From DATEPR01 sp036491115 (GTDB taxonomy: Bacteria > Actinomycetota > Actinomycetes > Mycobacteriales > Pseudonocardiaceae), in assembly GCA_036491115.1 (NCBI GenBank), contig DASXCQ010000097.1:124001-188000 (forward strand): a stretch of 64,000 nt of DNA. The letters run 5' to 3'. A model generated the notes under the pieces. The model was not told where the DNA came from, made no database searches, and worked only from the letters and a program-made list of their open reading frames with translations. The translations under genes were made by a program, and so were the position numbers. Of the stretch, positions 8,894 through 16,233 are shown one piece after another. Numbering within the stretch: position 1 is the first letter of the stretch; the number at the start of each line of letters is the position of its first letter.

Positions 8894-9652
8894 ATGGGTG
8901 AGAACGAGAAAGGGGCGCGCGGCGACATCGACCTGTCGGCGGTGGGCGCGCTGCTCGCCGACCCGAGCCGGTGCCGCATGCTGTTCGCGCTGGACGACGG
9001 CCGCCAACTTCCGGCCGGTCACCTCGCCGACGAAGCCGGTGTGACGCCGTCCACGGCCAGCACTCATCTGCACAAGCTGGTGGCAGCCGGTCTGGTCACC
9101 GGTGAGCAGCACGGCCGCCACCGGTACTACCGGCTCGCCGGGCCCGCCGTCGCGCGGCTGCTCGAATCGATCACCGCGGTCGCGCCGCGCCGCGCCGTGC
9201 GATCGCTGCGGGACGGCACGCGGGCGCATCGGTTGCGGGTGGCCCGTAGTTGCTACGACCACCTCGCCGGTCGGCTCGGTGTCGCGGTGATGGGCAGCCT
9301 GCTGGCCGAGGGCCATCTGACCGGGCACGACGGCACCATCGACCCGAATCGGCTGTCCGGCGGGTTGTCCGGCGGTGGCGACGACACGAACTACACCGTG
9401 ACGACCGGCGGCGAGAAGTTCTTCGCCGACCTGGGCATCACGGATCCGAGCCGCCTGACCGTGCGGTGCTGCATCGACTGGAGCGAGCAGCGGCACCACC
9501 TGTCCGGCCAGCTCGGTCGGGCCGTGTTCCGCCGTTTCCTCAACGGTGGCTGGATTCGTCGCGGCTCGGCCGACCGCACGATCACCGTGACGAACGCCGG
9601 CACCCGCGCGTTGCGAGAACGGTTCGACGTGGATTTCGCCGCGCTGCGTTGA
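8894..9652 (+). CDS. ArsR-type winged-helix regulator with long C-terminal domain
   Basis: A 252-residue regulator. The winged helix covers about residues 14-90 (LADPSRCRMLFALDDGR, recognition helix TPSTASTHLHKLVAAGLV, wing EQHGRHRYYRL). The remaining 160 residues, larger than in simple ArsR proteins, contain RCCIDWSEQRHHLSGQLGRAV, a motif recurring in ArsR relatives that govern MFS pumps. No metal-binding CxC motif is seen, so a small molecule rather than a metal is the likely ligand. TAGCGT at 8882-8887 is 6 bases from the ATG, indicating a leaderless transcript. Divergent from, and probably repressing, the MFS-P450-LLM operon. Confidence 0.85.
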   Translation: MGENEKGARGDIDLSAVGALLADPSRCRMLFALDDGRQLPAGHLADEAGVTPSTASTHLHKLVAAGLVTGEQHGRHRYYRLAGPAVARLLESITAVAPRRAVRSLRDGTRAHRLRVARSCYDHLAGRLGVAVMGSLLAEGHLTGHDGTIDPNRLSGGLSGGGDDTNYTVTTGGEKFFADLGITDPSRLTVRCCIDWSEQRHHLSGQLGRAVFRRFLNGGWIRRGSADRTITVTNAGTRALRERFDVDFAALR

Positions 9653-9664
9653 CATGCGGCACGC

Positions 9665-10036
9665 CTACCGGCAGCTCTCCGACGTTCGCACGACACCGAA
9701 GTCGATCTTCGAGGTGACCGTGATCGTGTCGCCCGCCGGCACGTTCTGCGTGCAGACCTGCCAGTCCGAGTCGATGACCTGGTGCCGGCCCCTGCCGGTG
9801 GCGTCGTGCGACGACGTGAAGAAGACCCCGTTGCCGGTGAGCTTCTGGATGTCGTCCTGCGCCTTCTGCAGTCCGGTGCCCACCAGGTTCGGCATCTTCC
9901 AGTGCTTGGCCACCACGGACGGCGGCGGCAGCGTCGGACCGCCGCTCGCCGACGAACCGCTGCCCTGCGGAATCTGGCAACCGGCCAGGATCAGGCCGGC
10001 GACCACCACGACCAGGCCCAGAACGGAACGCCGCAC
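9665..10036 (-). CDS. Small lipoprotein with a PASTA-like domain
   Basis: A 123-residue exported lipoprotein: positively charged start, hydrophobic stretch VLGLVVVVAGLI and lipobox LAGC (Cys at about residue 20), a Ser/Gly/Pro linker, then a PASTA-like unit starting KMPNLVGTGLQKAQDDI. PASTA units bind peptidoglycan or beta-lactam-like ligands in other proteins; here there is only one. The GTG at 10036 has GGAGG 8 bases upstream, better than the TTG two codons earlier. It converges on the ArsR-type gene, 12 bases apart. Function unknown. Confidence 0.8.
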   Translation of the reverse strand: MRRSVLGLVVVVAGLILAGCQIPQGSGSSASGGPTLPPPSVVAKHWKMPNLVGTGLQKAQDDIQKLTGNGVFFTSSHDATGRGRHQVIDSDWQVCTQNVPAGDTITVTSKIDFGVVRTSESCR

Positions 10037-10171
10037 CGTCAACCACCTCCGCGTCGACTACCGGTTCGATGCTGGGTACCACGACCGGGCCGGGTCGACG
10101 CGGAGCGTCACCGATTTGGGTTACCCGACGATTGTCCGTCACCCTCCGTGTCAGGCCCGGGCACCACACCG

Positions 10172-10727
10172 TCAGTCTTGCCCGGTCCACGGGCCAAGGG
10201 GATGTTCATCGCGGGGCAGCCACAGTCGTGGTTGCGGCTGCTCGTATCGCTCGGTGCACTCCTCGTCCCCGGGATACCGGCCGTCGCGGTCCGGCCGGAG
10301 AAGTTGAAGAAATGGCACGATCGGTGTGGCGCGGTAGAAACCCGTGGACGTACCGAAGAAGAGGCTGCGCCAACCGTCCTCAACGGACCTGGGTGCGACC
10401 CGGCAGCCGTCGGTGACGATCTCGTCGAGTTCGTCGTTGGCGGCAAGCGTGCCGCCCGCGGCGACTCGATCACCGACGGCGTTGAGGCAACGCATCATCA
10501 CGGCCGGCTCAAGACCGAACGTGGCGATCTCCGGCGAACGAATAGGTGTGCCACAAACCGACCGTGAACGCCCAGCCGGCGCTGGTGTCGTCTTCCGGAA
10601 TCGCCAGTACGCCCCAGCCGGTTTCGCCGATGGCGTTGGTCAGTTTGGTGTCGATGTCGTCGAGCCTGTCGCGGTCCCCGTAGTCCTGGCAGACCAGGCA
10701 TCGGCAGATGGAGGCTTCGGCGAGCAT
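10172..10727 (-). pseudogene. DUF4262 gene with a one-base frameshift
   Basis: The first part, from ATG 10727, reads CQDYGDRDRLDDIDTKLTNAIGETGWG ... AFTVGLWHTYS, a DUF4262 start, then stops at 10509. With one base removed near 10535-10542 the family continues in another frame as SPEIATFGLEPAVMMRCLNAVGDRVAAGG to the stop at 10172, giving about 184 residues. So either a recent frameshift or a base-calling error. TATCCT at 10735-10740, 7 bases before the ATG, would make it leaderless. DUF4262 function is not known. Confidence 0.72.
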
Positions 10728-10815
10728 GGCGGGGAGGATAGCGCCCGCGTGGCGAGACTGTCTGGGGTCCTGCCGGATTCGACCGCGTGGGCGGGACGGC
10801 CGAATCCCGGTCTGA

Positions 10816-11361
10816 TCACGGGTAGCAGCGGCCGGCCAGTTGCCAGAACTGGCCGGCGATCTCCTCGGCGGGGCGCGGGTCCGGCCGGCTCACCCAGCCG
10901 ACGATGACGCCGACCAACGCGCCGGAGAGGAACTCGCCCACGACCGGGGAGTCGGGCAGGTCGAGCCGCCACGCGTCGGTGAACAGCTCCCGCAGGCGGG
11001 CGGCGAACCCGGCGCTGCCCTCCGGGCCCAGCAGCCGGGCATACAGCGCCGGGTTGTCGCCGACGTGGGCGAACAGGCTGACCAGATGGCCCGGCACCGC
11101 GTCGGTCACCGGTTGTCGGGCCGCGTCGGCGACACACCGTGCCACGTCGGCGACGATCCCGCCGACCGCGTCCTCCATGGCGTCGACCAGGAGCGTGTCG
11201 CGGTCCCGGTAGTGCAGGTAGATGGTGGCGCGGTTGACCATGGCGCGCTCGGCCACGTCGCCCATCCTGACCTCGGTCAACTCCCGCTCACCGACCAGGT
11301 CCAGCAGCGCGGCGCGTAGCGCGGCGCGGGTCCGGATCACCCGAGGATCGGTGCTACGCAC
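10816..11361 (-). CDS. TetR family transcriptional regulator
   Basis: A 181-residue TetR repressor. The N-terminal helix-turn-helix (about 10-58) includes RTRAALRAALLDLVGERELTEVRMGDVAERAMVNRATIYLHYRDRD-type sequence; the all-helical ligand domain follows. The GTG at 11361 has -10 TAGGGT (11368-11373) 6 bases upstream, so the message is probably leaderless, and the palindrome at 11380-11393 sits in the spacer or -35 of that promoter, which fits autorepression. Divergent from the DsbA-TPR gene at 11424, its probable second target. Ligand unknown. Confidence 0.88.
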   Translation of the reverse strand: MRSTDPRVIRTRAALRAALLDLVGERELTEVRMGDVAERAMVNRATIYLHYRDRDTLLVDAMEDAVGGIVADVARCVADAARQPVTDAVPGHLVSLFAHVGDNPALYARLLGPEGSAGFAARLRELFTDAWRLDLPDSPVVGEFLSGALVGVIVGWVSRPDPRPAEEIAGQFWQLAGRCYP

Positions 11362-11367
11362 CAGCTC

Positions 11368-11400
11368 ACCCTACATTGCACGACACCTGTCGTCTAACCT
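11368..11400. promoter_or_regulatory. Divergent promoters with a TetR-type operator
   Basis: ACGACA-CC-TGTCGT (11380-11393) is a perfect palindrome. It is flanked by TAGGGT (-10 for the minus gene, 11373 to 11368) and TAACCT (11395-11400, a possible -10 for the plus gene at 11424). A repressor bound here would block both. Confidence 0.6.
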
Positions 11401-11423
11401 ACAGTTGTTGAGGAACGAGTGGG

Positions 11424-12455
11424 ATGGAGCCTGCGGTGCTGCTGGATGTCTGGGCGGACCTGACCTGCCCGTGGTGCTTCCTGGGCGCGCTGCGGCTGGA
11501 CCGGGCGCTGTCGACCTGGCATGCCGAGGTCGAGGTCGTCTGGCGGCCCTTCCAACTGAACCCGGCCGCGCGCCGGCCCTCCGAGCGCCTGGCCGAGCCC
11601 TCCCCCACCGTCCTCGCCGACAACGCGGACCACCTCGCCGAAGTGGCTCTCCCCTACCGACCCACGTGGCGGGCCAACACCTTCGACGCGCACCGACTGC
11701 TGGCCGCGGGCTACGACCAGGGCGGCGCCGCGCTGCAGAACCGCCTGGCCCGCCGGCTGTTCGTCGCCCACTTCAGCGAAGGCGTGGACCTGGCCGACCG
11801 GGCGGAACTGGACCGCCTCGCCGGCGAAGTCGGCTTGCCCGACGCCGGCGGTCTGATCGACGGGCCGAAGCTGTTCGGTCACGTCCGCGAGGAACTGCTG
11901 CGCGGACTGTCCATCGGCGTCCGTGCCGTACCCACCTTCGTGATCGACCGGCGGGCACTCGCCGGAGCCCAGGAACCCGCTGTGCTGCTGGACTTCCTGA
12001 ACGGCCGCGGCTCTCCGGCGGGTCAGGCGCCCGGCGGCACGGCCTGCTCGGTGCCCTCGACCCAAGCGCCGCGCATCGTGCCGACCGGCGACCCGGCAGC
12101 CGACTACCGCCGCGCCGAGGACCTGGTCGCCGCCCGCAACCCACTCGGCGCGGTCACCCTGCTGGAACCGATGGCCGACCAGGCCGCCGTGCGACCGCTG
12201 TTGGCCCGCGCGTACTTCGCGTCAGCCCAACTGGGCCGGGCACAGCATCTATTGGAGCGCCTCACCGACGAGCGACCGACCGACGACTACGCCCACTTCC
12301 TGTTGGGCCGCACCCTGGAACGGCGCCACCGCTACCGGGAAGCCCTGACCCACATGAAACTGGCCGGTGCCCTGGCGCACCACCCCGACTACACCGCCGG
12401 CATCGCGCGCCTCACCGACCGGCTCGCGCGCCGACCCTACGCGACGCGGGTGTAG
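11424..12455 (+). CDS. DsbA-family (FrnE-like) protein fused to TPR repeats
   Basis: A 343-residue cytoplasmic protein. Residues 1-205 form a DsbA/FrnE-like thioredoxin fold with active site CPWC (Cys 15 and 18) and cis-proline loop AVPTF; no signal peptide. A Pro/Gly linker leads to residues 225-330, three or so TPR-like helix pairs (DYRRAEDLVAARNPLGAVTLLEPM, LLARAYFASAQLGRAQHLLERL, AHFLLGRTLERRHRYREALTHM). Ordinary FrnE proteins lack the TPR tail, which probably brings in a partner. The gene is divergent from the TetR regulator and its last 19 bases overlap the opposite-strand gene at 12437. Confidence 0.85.
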   Translation: MEPAVLLDVWADLTCPWCFLGALRLDRALSTWHAEVEVVWRPFQLNPAARRPSERLAEPSPTVLADNADHLAEVALPYRPTWRANTFDAHRLLAAGYDQGGAALQNRLARRLFVAHFSEGVDLADRAELDRLAGEVGLPDAGGLIDGPKLFGHVREELLRGLSIGVRAVPTFVIDRRALAGAQEPAVLLDFLNGRGSPAGQAPGGTACSVPSTQAPRIVPTGDPAADYRRAEDLVAARNPLGAVTLLEPMADQAAVRPLLARAYFASAQLGRAQHLLERLTDERPTDDYAHFLLGRTLERRHRYREALTHMKLAGALAHHPDYTAGIARLTDRLARRPYATRV

Positions 12456-12856
12456 GTGAGACCGAAGTCCCGCTGCCACTGGCCATCGCCCGAGGTCCGC
12501 CACTCGCCCTCGATGGTCGTGCCGTCATCGCTGATGGTGCCGACGAACCGTTGAGCGAACTCCGACGAGGAGAAGTCCGGTGTGGTGCGTTCCAGCGTCC
12601 AGGTGCGGCCGTCGAAGGTCATGGCGTACAGCCGCGCGACGCCACGGGAGTCGAAGTAGTGCTGGACGTAGCCGCCGCCCTCGGTCGTGACGATGACGGA
12701 GCACTGTCGGGTGCTTCCGGCATCGGCACGGTCGTGCGTTGCACGAGGATCTCCCCCCGCCTCGAAGACGACCTGGCCACGGACGTCCTCGGCGCCGGGC
12801 AGATCGACGACCAGTTCCCAGGATCCGGCCAGCTCGCGCGGCGAATCGACGCCCAT
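12437..12856 (-). CDS. Hypothetical protein, lipocalin-like (DUF1579-type)
   Basis: A 139-residue soluble protein with alternating beta pattern (WELVVDLPGAEDVRGQVVFEAGG ... YFDSRGVARLYAMTFDGRTWTLERTTPDFSSSEFAQRFVGTISDDGTTIEGEWRTSGDGQWQ, given here only in outline) that resembles DUF1579-type beta barrels. The ATG at 12856 is preceded by TAGCGT at 12869-12864, 7 bases away, so it may be leaderless from a promoter formed by the stop codon of the monooxygenase gene; a GTG at 12865 is the alternative start. Function unknown; position suggests it is expressed with the monooxygenase. Confidence 0.65.
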   Translation of the reverse strand: MGVDSPRELAGSWELVVDLPGAEDVRGQVVFEAGGDPRATHDRADAGSTRQCSVIVTTEGGGYVQHYFDSRGVARLYAMTFDGRTWTLERTTPDFSSSEFAQRFVGTISDDGTTIEGEWRTSGDGQWQRDFGLTYTRVA

Positions 12857-12866
12857 CGTGGACACG

Positions 12867-14054
12867 CTATACCGTGACCAGGCCCGGCAGCGGGTACTCG
12901 TGCAGGTCGCCGGTGTTGGCGGTGCGCTTGCTCAGCCAGGTGAACAGGCCGGTCATGGCGCGGGACGACAGGATGCGGTACACGCGGTCCCGGTTGCGGA
13001 TCTTCCGGTCGGTGGCCGGCGTCAGGAAGCGGGCCGCTCCGGACGCGGTTCGCTGCGACTTCGCCACCGGTCGGCGCATCAGTTCCTCGTAGCGGCGGTA
13101 GGCGATCTCGTGGTCGCCGGACGCGAGCGCCAGTTCGCCGGCCAGCGTGTACGCACCCAGCATCGCGTGGCCGGTGGCGTTACCGCCAGGGCCGGTGCAC
13201 CAGGCCGCGTCGCCGAGCAGCACGACCCGGCCGCGTGACCAGCGGTCCAGGTGGATCTGGCTGACCGTGTCGAAGTAGACGTCGGGCACGTCACGCAGCG
13301 CGTCGAGCACGTCCGGCACCCGCCAGCCCGCGTCCGCGAACTGTTCGGACACCAGGGCGCGCGGGTCATGGCGGTGATCGGTCAGTGGTGACGTCCACAG
13401 CAGCGCCACCGACACGACGGACGCGTCACGGCCGCTGGACACCATCACCATCCGGCCGGGCGTGTTGTAGACGAGTCCACTGTGGTCGATGCCGAACCGG
13501 TTGGGCATGGTGAATCCGGCCACGTAGAGACCGAGATCGGTGCGGAACGAACCCTCGTCGCCGAACGTCAGCCGCCGGACGCCGGAGTGCAGGCCGTCCG
13601 CGCCGACGACCAGGTCGAAGCGGCGGGCGGCACCGTGGGCGAACGTGACGTCCACGCCGCCGCCGGTCTCGGTGATCCCGGTGACGTGATCACCGAAGAT
13701 CCACTCGGCGTCGTCCTTGCTGTGCTCGTACAGGATGCGCGCCAGGTCGGGCCGTTCGATCTCGACGTCGCCGCTGAACAGGGCCGACGGGAACGTCGAC
13801 ATCCGCCTGCCCGTCCGGTCGATCACCACCTGGTCGCCCATGCCGGTCTGGTTGGCCCGGATGTCGTCCAGCACGCTCATCCGGTCCAGCAGCGCGAGCT
13901 GGTCGCCCCGGAAGTCCACCGGTCCGGCGCCACTCGTGCGCAGCGCCGGTGCCCGCTCCACCACGGTGGTCGGGTGACCGGACCTGCCCAGCCAGTACGC
14001 CAGCGACGGTCCTGCCACGCCGCCGCCGGAGATCAGTACGGAACCCCTGGTCAT
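12867..14054 (-). CDS. FAD-dependent monooxygenase (PHBH/TetX class)
   Basis: A 395-residue group A flavoprotein monooxygenase. N-terminal dinucleotide fold GGGVAGPSLAYWLGRSG; DG motif VVGADGLHSGVRR; second FAD motif LLGDAAWCTGPGGNATGHAM near residue 290. Such enzymes hydroxylate aromatic or polyketide rings, and relatives inactivate drugs. ATG at 14054. It is divergent from a TetR gene at 14168 with inverted repeats between, the common pattern for TetR-controlled detoxifying oxygenases. Substrate unknown. Confidence 0.9.
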   Translation of the reverse strand: MTRGSVLISGGGVAGPSLAYWLGRSGHPTTVVERAPALRTSGAGPVDFRGDQLALLDRMSVLDDIRANQTGMGDQVVIDRTGRRMSTFPSALFSGDVEIERPDLARILYEHSKDDAEWIFGDHVTGITETGGGVDVTFAHGAARRFDLVVGADGLHSGVRRLTFGDEGSFRTDLGLYVAGFTMPNRFGIDHSGLVYNTPGRMVMVSSGRDASVVSVALLWTSPLTDHRHDPRALVSEQFADAGWRVPDVLDALRDVPDVYFDTVSQIHLDRWSRGRVVLLGDAAWCTGPGGNATGHAMLGAYTLAGELALASGDHEIAYRRYEELMRRPVAKSQRTASGAARFLTPATDRKIRNRDRVYRILSSRAMTGLFTWLSKRTANTGDLHEYPLPGLVTV

Positions 14055-14103
14055 TGCCTGTCCCTCCCGGTTCGTTCAGTGTCCCGGCCACCGTAGCAAC
14101 GGC

Positions 14104-14160
14104 TTATCCATCCGGTCAATCCATACGGATAAACCGAATGGTTCAATCGAGCGCTACACT
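14104..14160. promoter_or_regulatory. Intergenic inverted repeats and leaderless -10
   Basis: Arms TTATCC (14104-14109) and GGATAA (14127-14132) form an inverted repeat of 29 bases; a second small palindrome AACC-GAAT-GGTT follows directly. TACACT at 14155-14160 is 7 bases before the TetR ATG and should be its -10. The repeats are the best candidate site for that TetR protein. Confidence 0.55.
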
Positions 14161-14167
14161 CGCCGCC

Positions 14168-14749
14168 ATGGGTAACCGGGAAGACCTGCTGGCCGGCGCG
14201 CTGACCTGCCTGAAGACGAAGGGCTGGACGCGAACGACCGTGCGCGACATCGCCGCGGCGGCGGGCGTCAACCACGCCGCGATCGGCTACCACTTCGGCT
14301 CCCGCGAGGCGCTGCTGATCGCCGCCTTCACCCAGGCGATGGACGAGTGGGGCGCACAGAGCGGGCACGCCATCCGGGCCGCCGTCTCACCCGACGCGGA
14401 CGCCCGTACGCAGTACGAGGCGTTCTGGCGCCAGGTGATCGACTCCTACGCGGACAACCGGTGGCTGTGGCTGGCCACGGTCGAGGCCGCCGTGCAGGCG
14501 GAGCAGACCCCGAAGCTGCGCGAGCTGATGGCGGCCAGCCTGGGCGAGGGCCGCAGCGGTCTGGCCGCCGGCCTGCTCGGCATCCCGGAAGCCGAGGTCG
14601 GCGACGCCCAGGACAGCGTCGGTGCCGTGCAACTGGCGCTCATGTCCGGAGTCCTGGTGCAGTGGCTGCTCGACCCGGAGCACGCACCGACCCCGGAGCG
14701 GATCGCAGACGGGATCCTGCGCCTGGCCGACCGGATGAGGTCAGGCTGA
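14168..14749 (+). CDS. TetR family transcriptional regulator
   Basis: A 193-residue TetR protein. DNA-binding domain at about 5-50 (TTVRDIAAAAGVNHAAIGYHFGSREALL); the C-terminal domain has the TetR_C-type helices ALMSGVLVQWLLDPEHAPTPERIADGI. Leaderless promoter with TACACT. Probably represses itself and the divergent monooxygenase. The last 9 bases overlap the opposite-strand DUF998 gene. Confidence 0.88.
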   Translation: MGNREDLLAGALTCLKTKGWTRTTVRDIAAAAGVNHAAIGYHFGSREALLIAAFTQAMDEWGAQSGHAIRAAVSPDADARTQYEAFWRQVIDSYADNRWLWLATVEAAVQAEQTPKLRELMAASLGEGRSGLAAGLLGIPEAEVGDAQDSVGAVQLALMSGVLVQWLLDPEHAPTPERIADGILRLADRMRSG

Positions 14750-15400
14750 TTCCGGTTCGGGTGCGGTTCTGAGTACGAGTGCGGCCAGCAGGGTGAGCCA
14801 CAGGAAGTCGATGGTGAGGCCGATGCGCTGCTGGAGTCCGGCCTCCGCGCTGCCCTGTGGGTCGAGTTTCGCCGCGAAGAACACGACGAAGGTCGCGAGT
14901 CCGCTCACCAGGCTGTAGACCAGCCACGGACGCCTGCGAAGGGTGTGAAAGGCCCGGACGAGGACCAGGGCGGCGATCGGCAGCCCGTAGCTGATCACAG
15001 CGCCGAAGAGATCATGCAGTTCGCCGTGCATGGTCCGGGTGGTGGGCATGACGGGCGTCCCCGGCGGAAAGCCGTTGGCCGGATCCTGATCGAAGCGGCC
15101 TGCGCCGATCAGGCTCAGGCCCACCAACCCGATGATGATCGGCCCCCACACCAGCCGCGCCGGCCGAAGTGCCCGCCACAAGCCGAACGCGAAGCCGAGC
15201 ACCAGCGCACCCGACACGTAGAAGCCTGCCTCCGGCAACCAGCCGAACGTCCCGAGGGCGAGCTCACCGACGAGATGGCGCGTCGCGCTGTACCCCGGAG
15301 TGATCGCCTCACCGACGATCCAGGCGAGCGCGAACAACGGGCCGGCAAGCACACCGCCGACCAACAGGACTCGCACAGCGCGGCCGTTCATCGTGATCAC
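14741..15400 (-). CDS. DUF998 integral membrane protein
   Basis: A 219-residue membrane protein with six predicted helices, starting RVLLVGGVLAGPLFALAWIVGEAITPGYSATRHLVGELALG, which is the DUF998 signature region (conserved SATRHxVGELALG). The GTG at 15400 overlaps the ATPase stop as GTGA, so it is coupled to the transporter operon; ATG 15391 is an alternative. DUF998 has no assigned role. Being last in the operon it could be an accessory of the uptake system, but this is weak. Confidence 0.75.
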   Translation of the reverse strand: MITMNGRAVRVLLVGGVLAGPLFALAWIVGEAITPGYSATRHLVGELALGTFGWLPEAGFYVSGALVLGFAFGLWRALRPARLVWGPIIIGLVGLSLIGAGRFDQDPANGFPPGTPVMPTTRTMHGELHDLFGAVISYGLPIAALVLVRAFHTLRRRPWLVYSLVSGLATFVVFFAAKLDPQGSAEAGLQQRIGLTIDFLWLTLLAALVLRTAPEPESA

Positions 15401-16233
15401 GCTAGCGGTCGCCCACCATCAGCCCTGTGCAGCACCGTCGCGAGGCTGCGGCCGCGTTGGACGGCCGGGTCGGCAACGGGTGCCGCGTCGAGCAGGGCGC
15501 GGGTGTAGGGGTGCTGGGGCTGCCGGTAGACCTCGTTCGCCGGGCCCAGTTCGACCAGGTGGCCGGCCCAGAGGACGGCCACCCGGTGAGCCAGGCGACG
15601 GACCACGGTGAGGTCGTGCGAGATGAACAGGTAGGACAGGCCGAGCTCGGCCTGCAACTGGCTGAGCAGGTTCAGGATCTGCGCCTGCACGGACAGGTCG
15701 AGCGCACTGACCGGCTCGTCGCACACGACCACCTGCGGTTGGACGATCAGCGCGCGCGCGATCGCGATCCGTTGCCGTTGCCCGCCGGAGAACTCGGCCG
15801 GATACCGGCGGGCGGCGTCGCCGGGCAGCCCGACCCGGACGAGCAGGTCGCGTACCCGAGGACCCCACTGGGCCACTGAGAGTCGCTCGTGCACCAGCAG
15901 CGGCTGGGCGATGGTGTGGCCTACGGTCTTCGTGGGGTCCAGCGAGCTGTACGGGTCCTGGAACACCAACTGCACCATGCGGGCCAGCTCGCGCCGCGCG
16001 GCCGGGCGCACCGGCACGCCCGCCACCCGCACCGTGCCCTGCGACACCGGTGCCAGGCCGACGATCGCCTTGCCGATGGTGGACTTGCCCGAGCCGGATT
16101 CCCCGACCAGGGCAAGGGTTTCGCCGCGCTCCAGGGTGAAGGACACATCGGACACGGCCACCAGTCGGCTACGCCACCGCCCTTCGTAGACCACGCTGAG
16201 GTGCTCCACCTCCAGTGGACTCGGCGCGCTCAT
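15397..16233 (-). CDS. Dipeptide/oligopeptide ABC transporter ATPase (DppF-like)
   Basis: A 278-residue ATPase: Walker A GESGSGKST, Q-loop VFQDPYSSLDPTKTV, signature FSGGQRQR, Walker B VVVCDEP with SALDLSVQAQ, switch His in FISHDLTVV, and C-terminal oligopeptide-type extension QPQHPYTRALL. It powers uptake together with the ATPase half of the fused neighbour, as DppD and DppF do. ATG 16233 overlaps the upstream stop as ATGA. Confidence 0.92.
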   Translation of the reverse strand: MSAPSPLEVEHLSVVYEGRWRSRLVAVSDVSFTLERGETLALVGESGSGKSTIGKAIVGLAPVSQGTVRVAGVPVRPAARRELARMVQLVFQDPYSSLDPTKTVGHTIAQPLLVHERLSVAQWGPRVRDLLVRVGLPGDAARRYPAEFSGGQRQRIAIARALIVQPQVVVCDEPVSALDLSVQAQILNLLSQLQAELGLSYLFISHDLTVVRRLAHRVAVLWAGHLVELGPANEVYRQPQHPYTRALLDAAPVADPAVQRGRSLATVLHRADGGRPLA

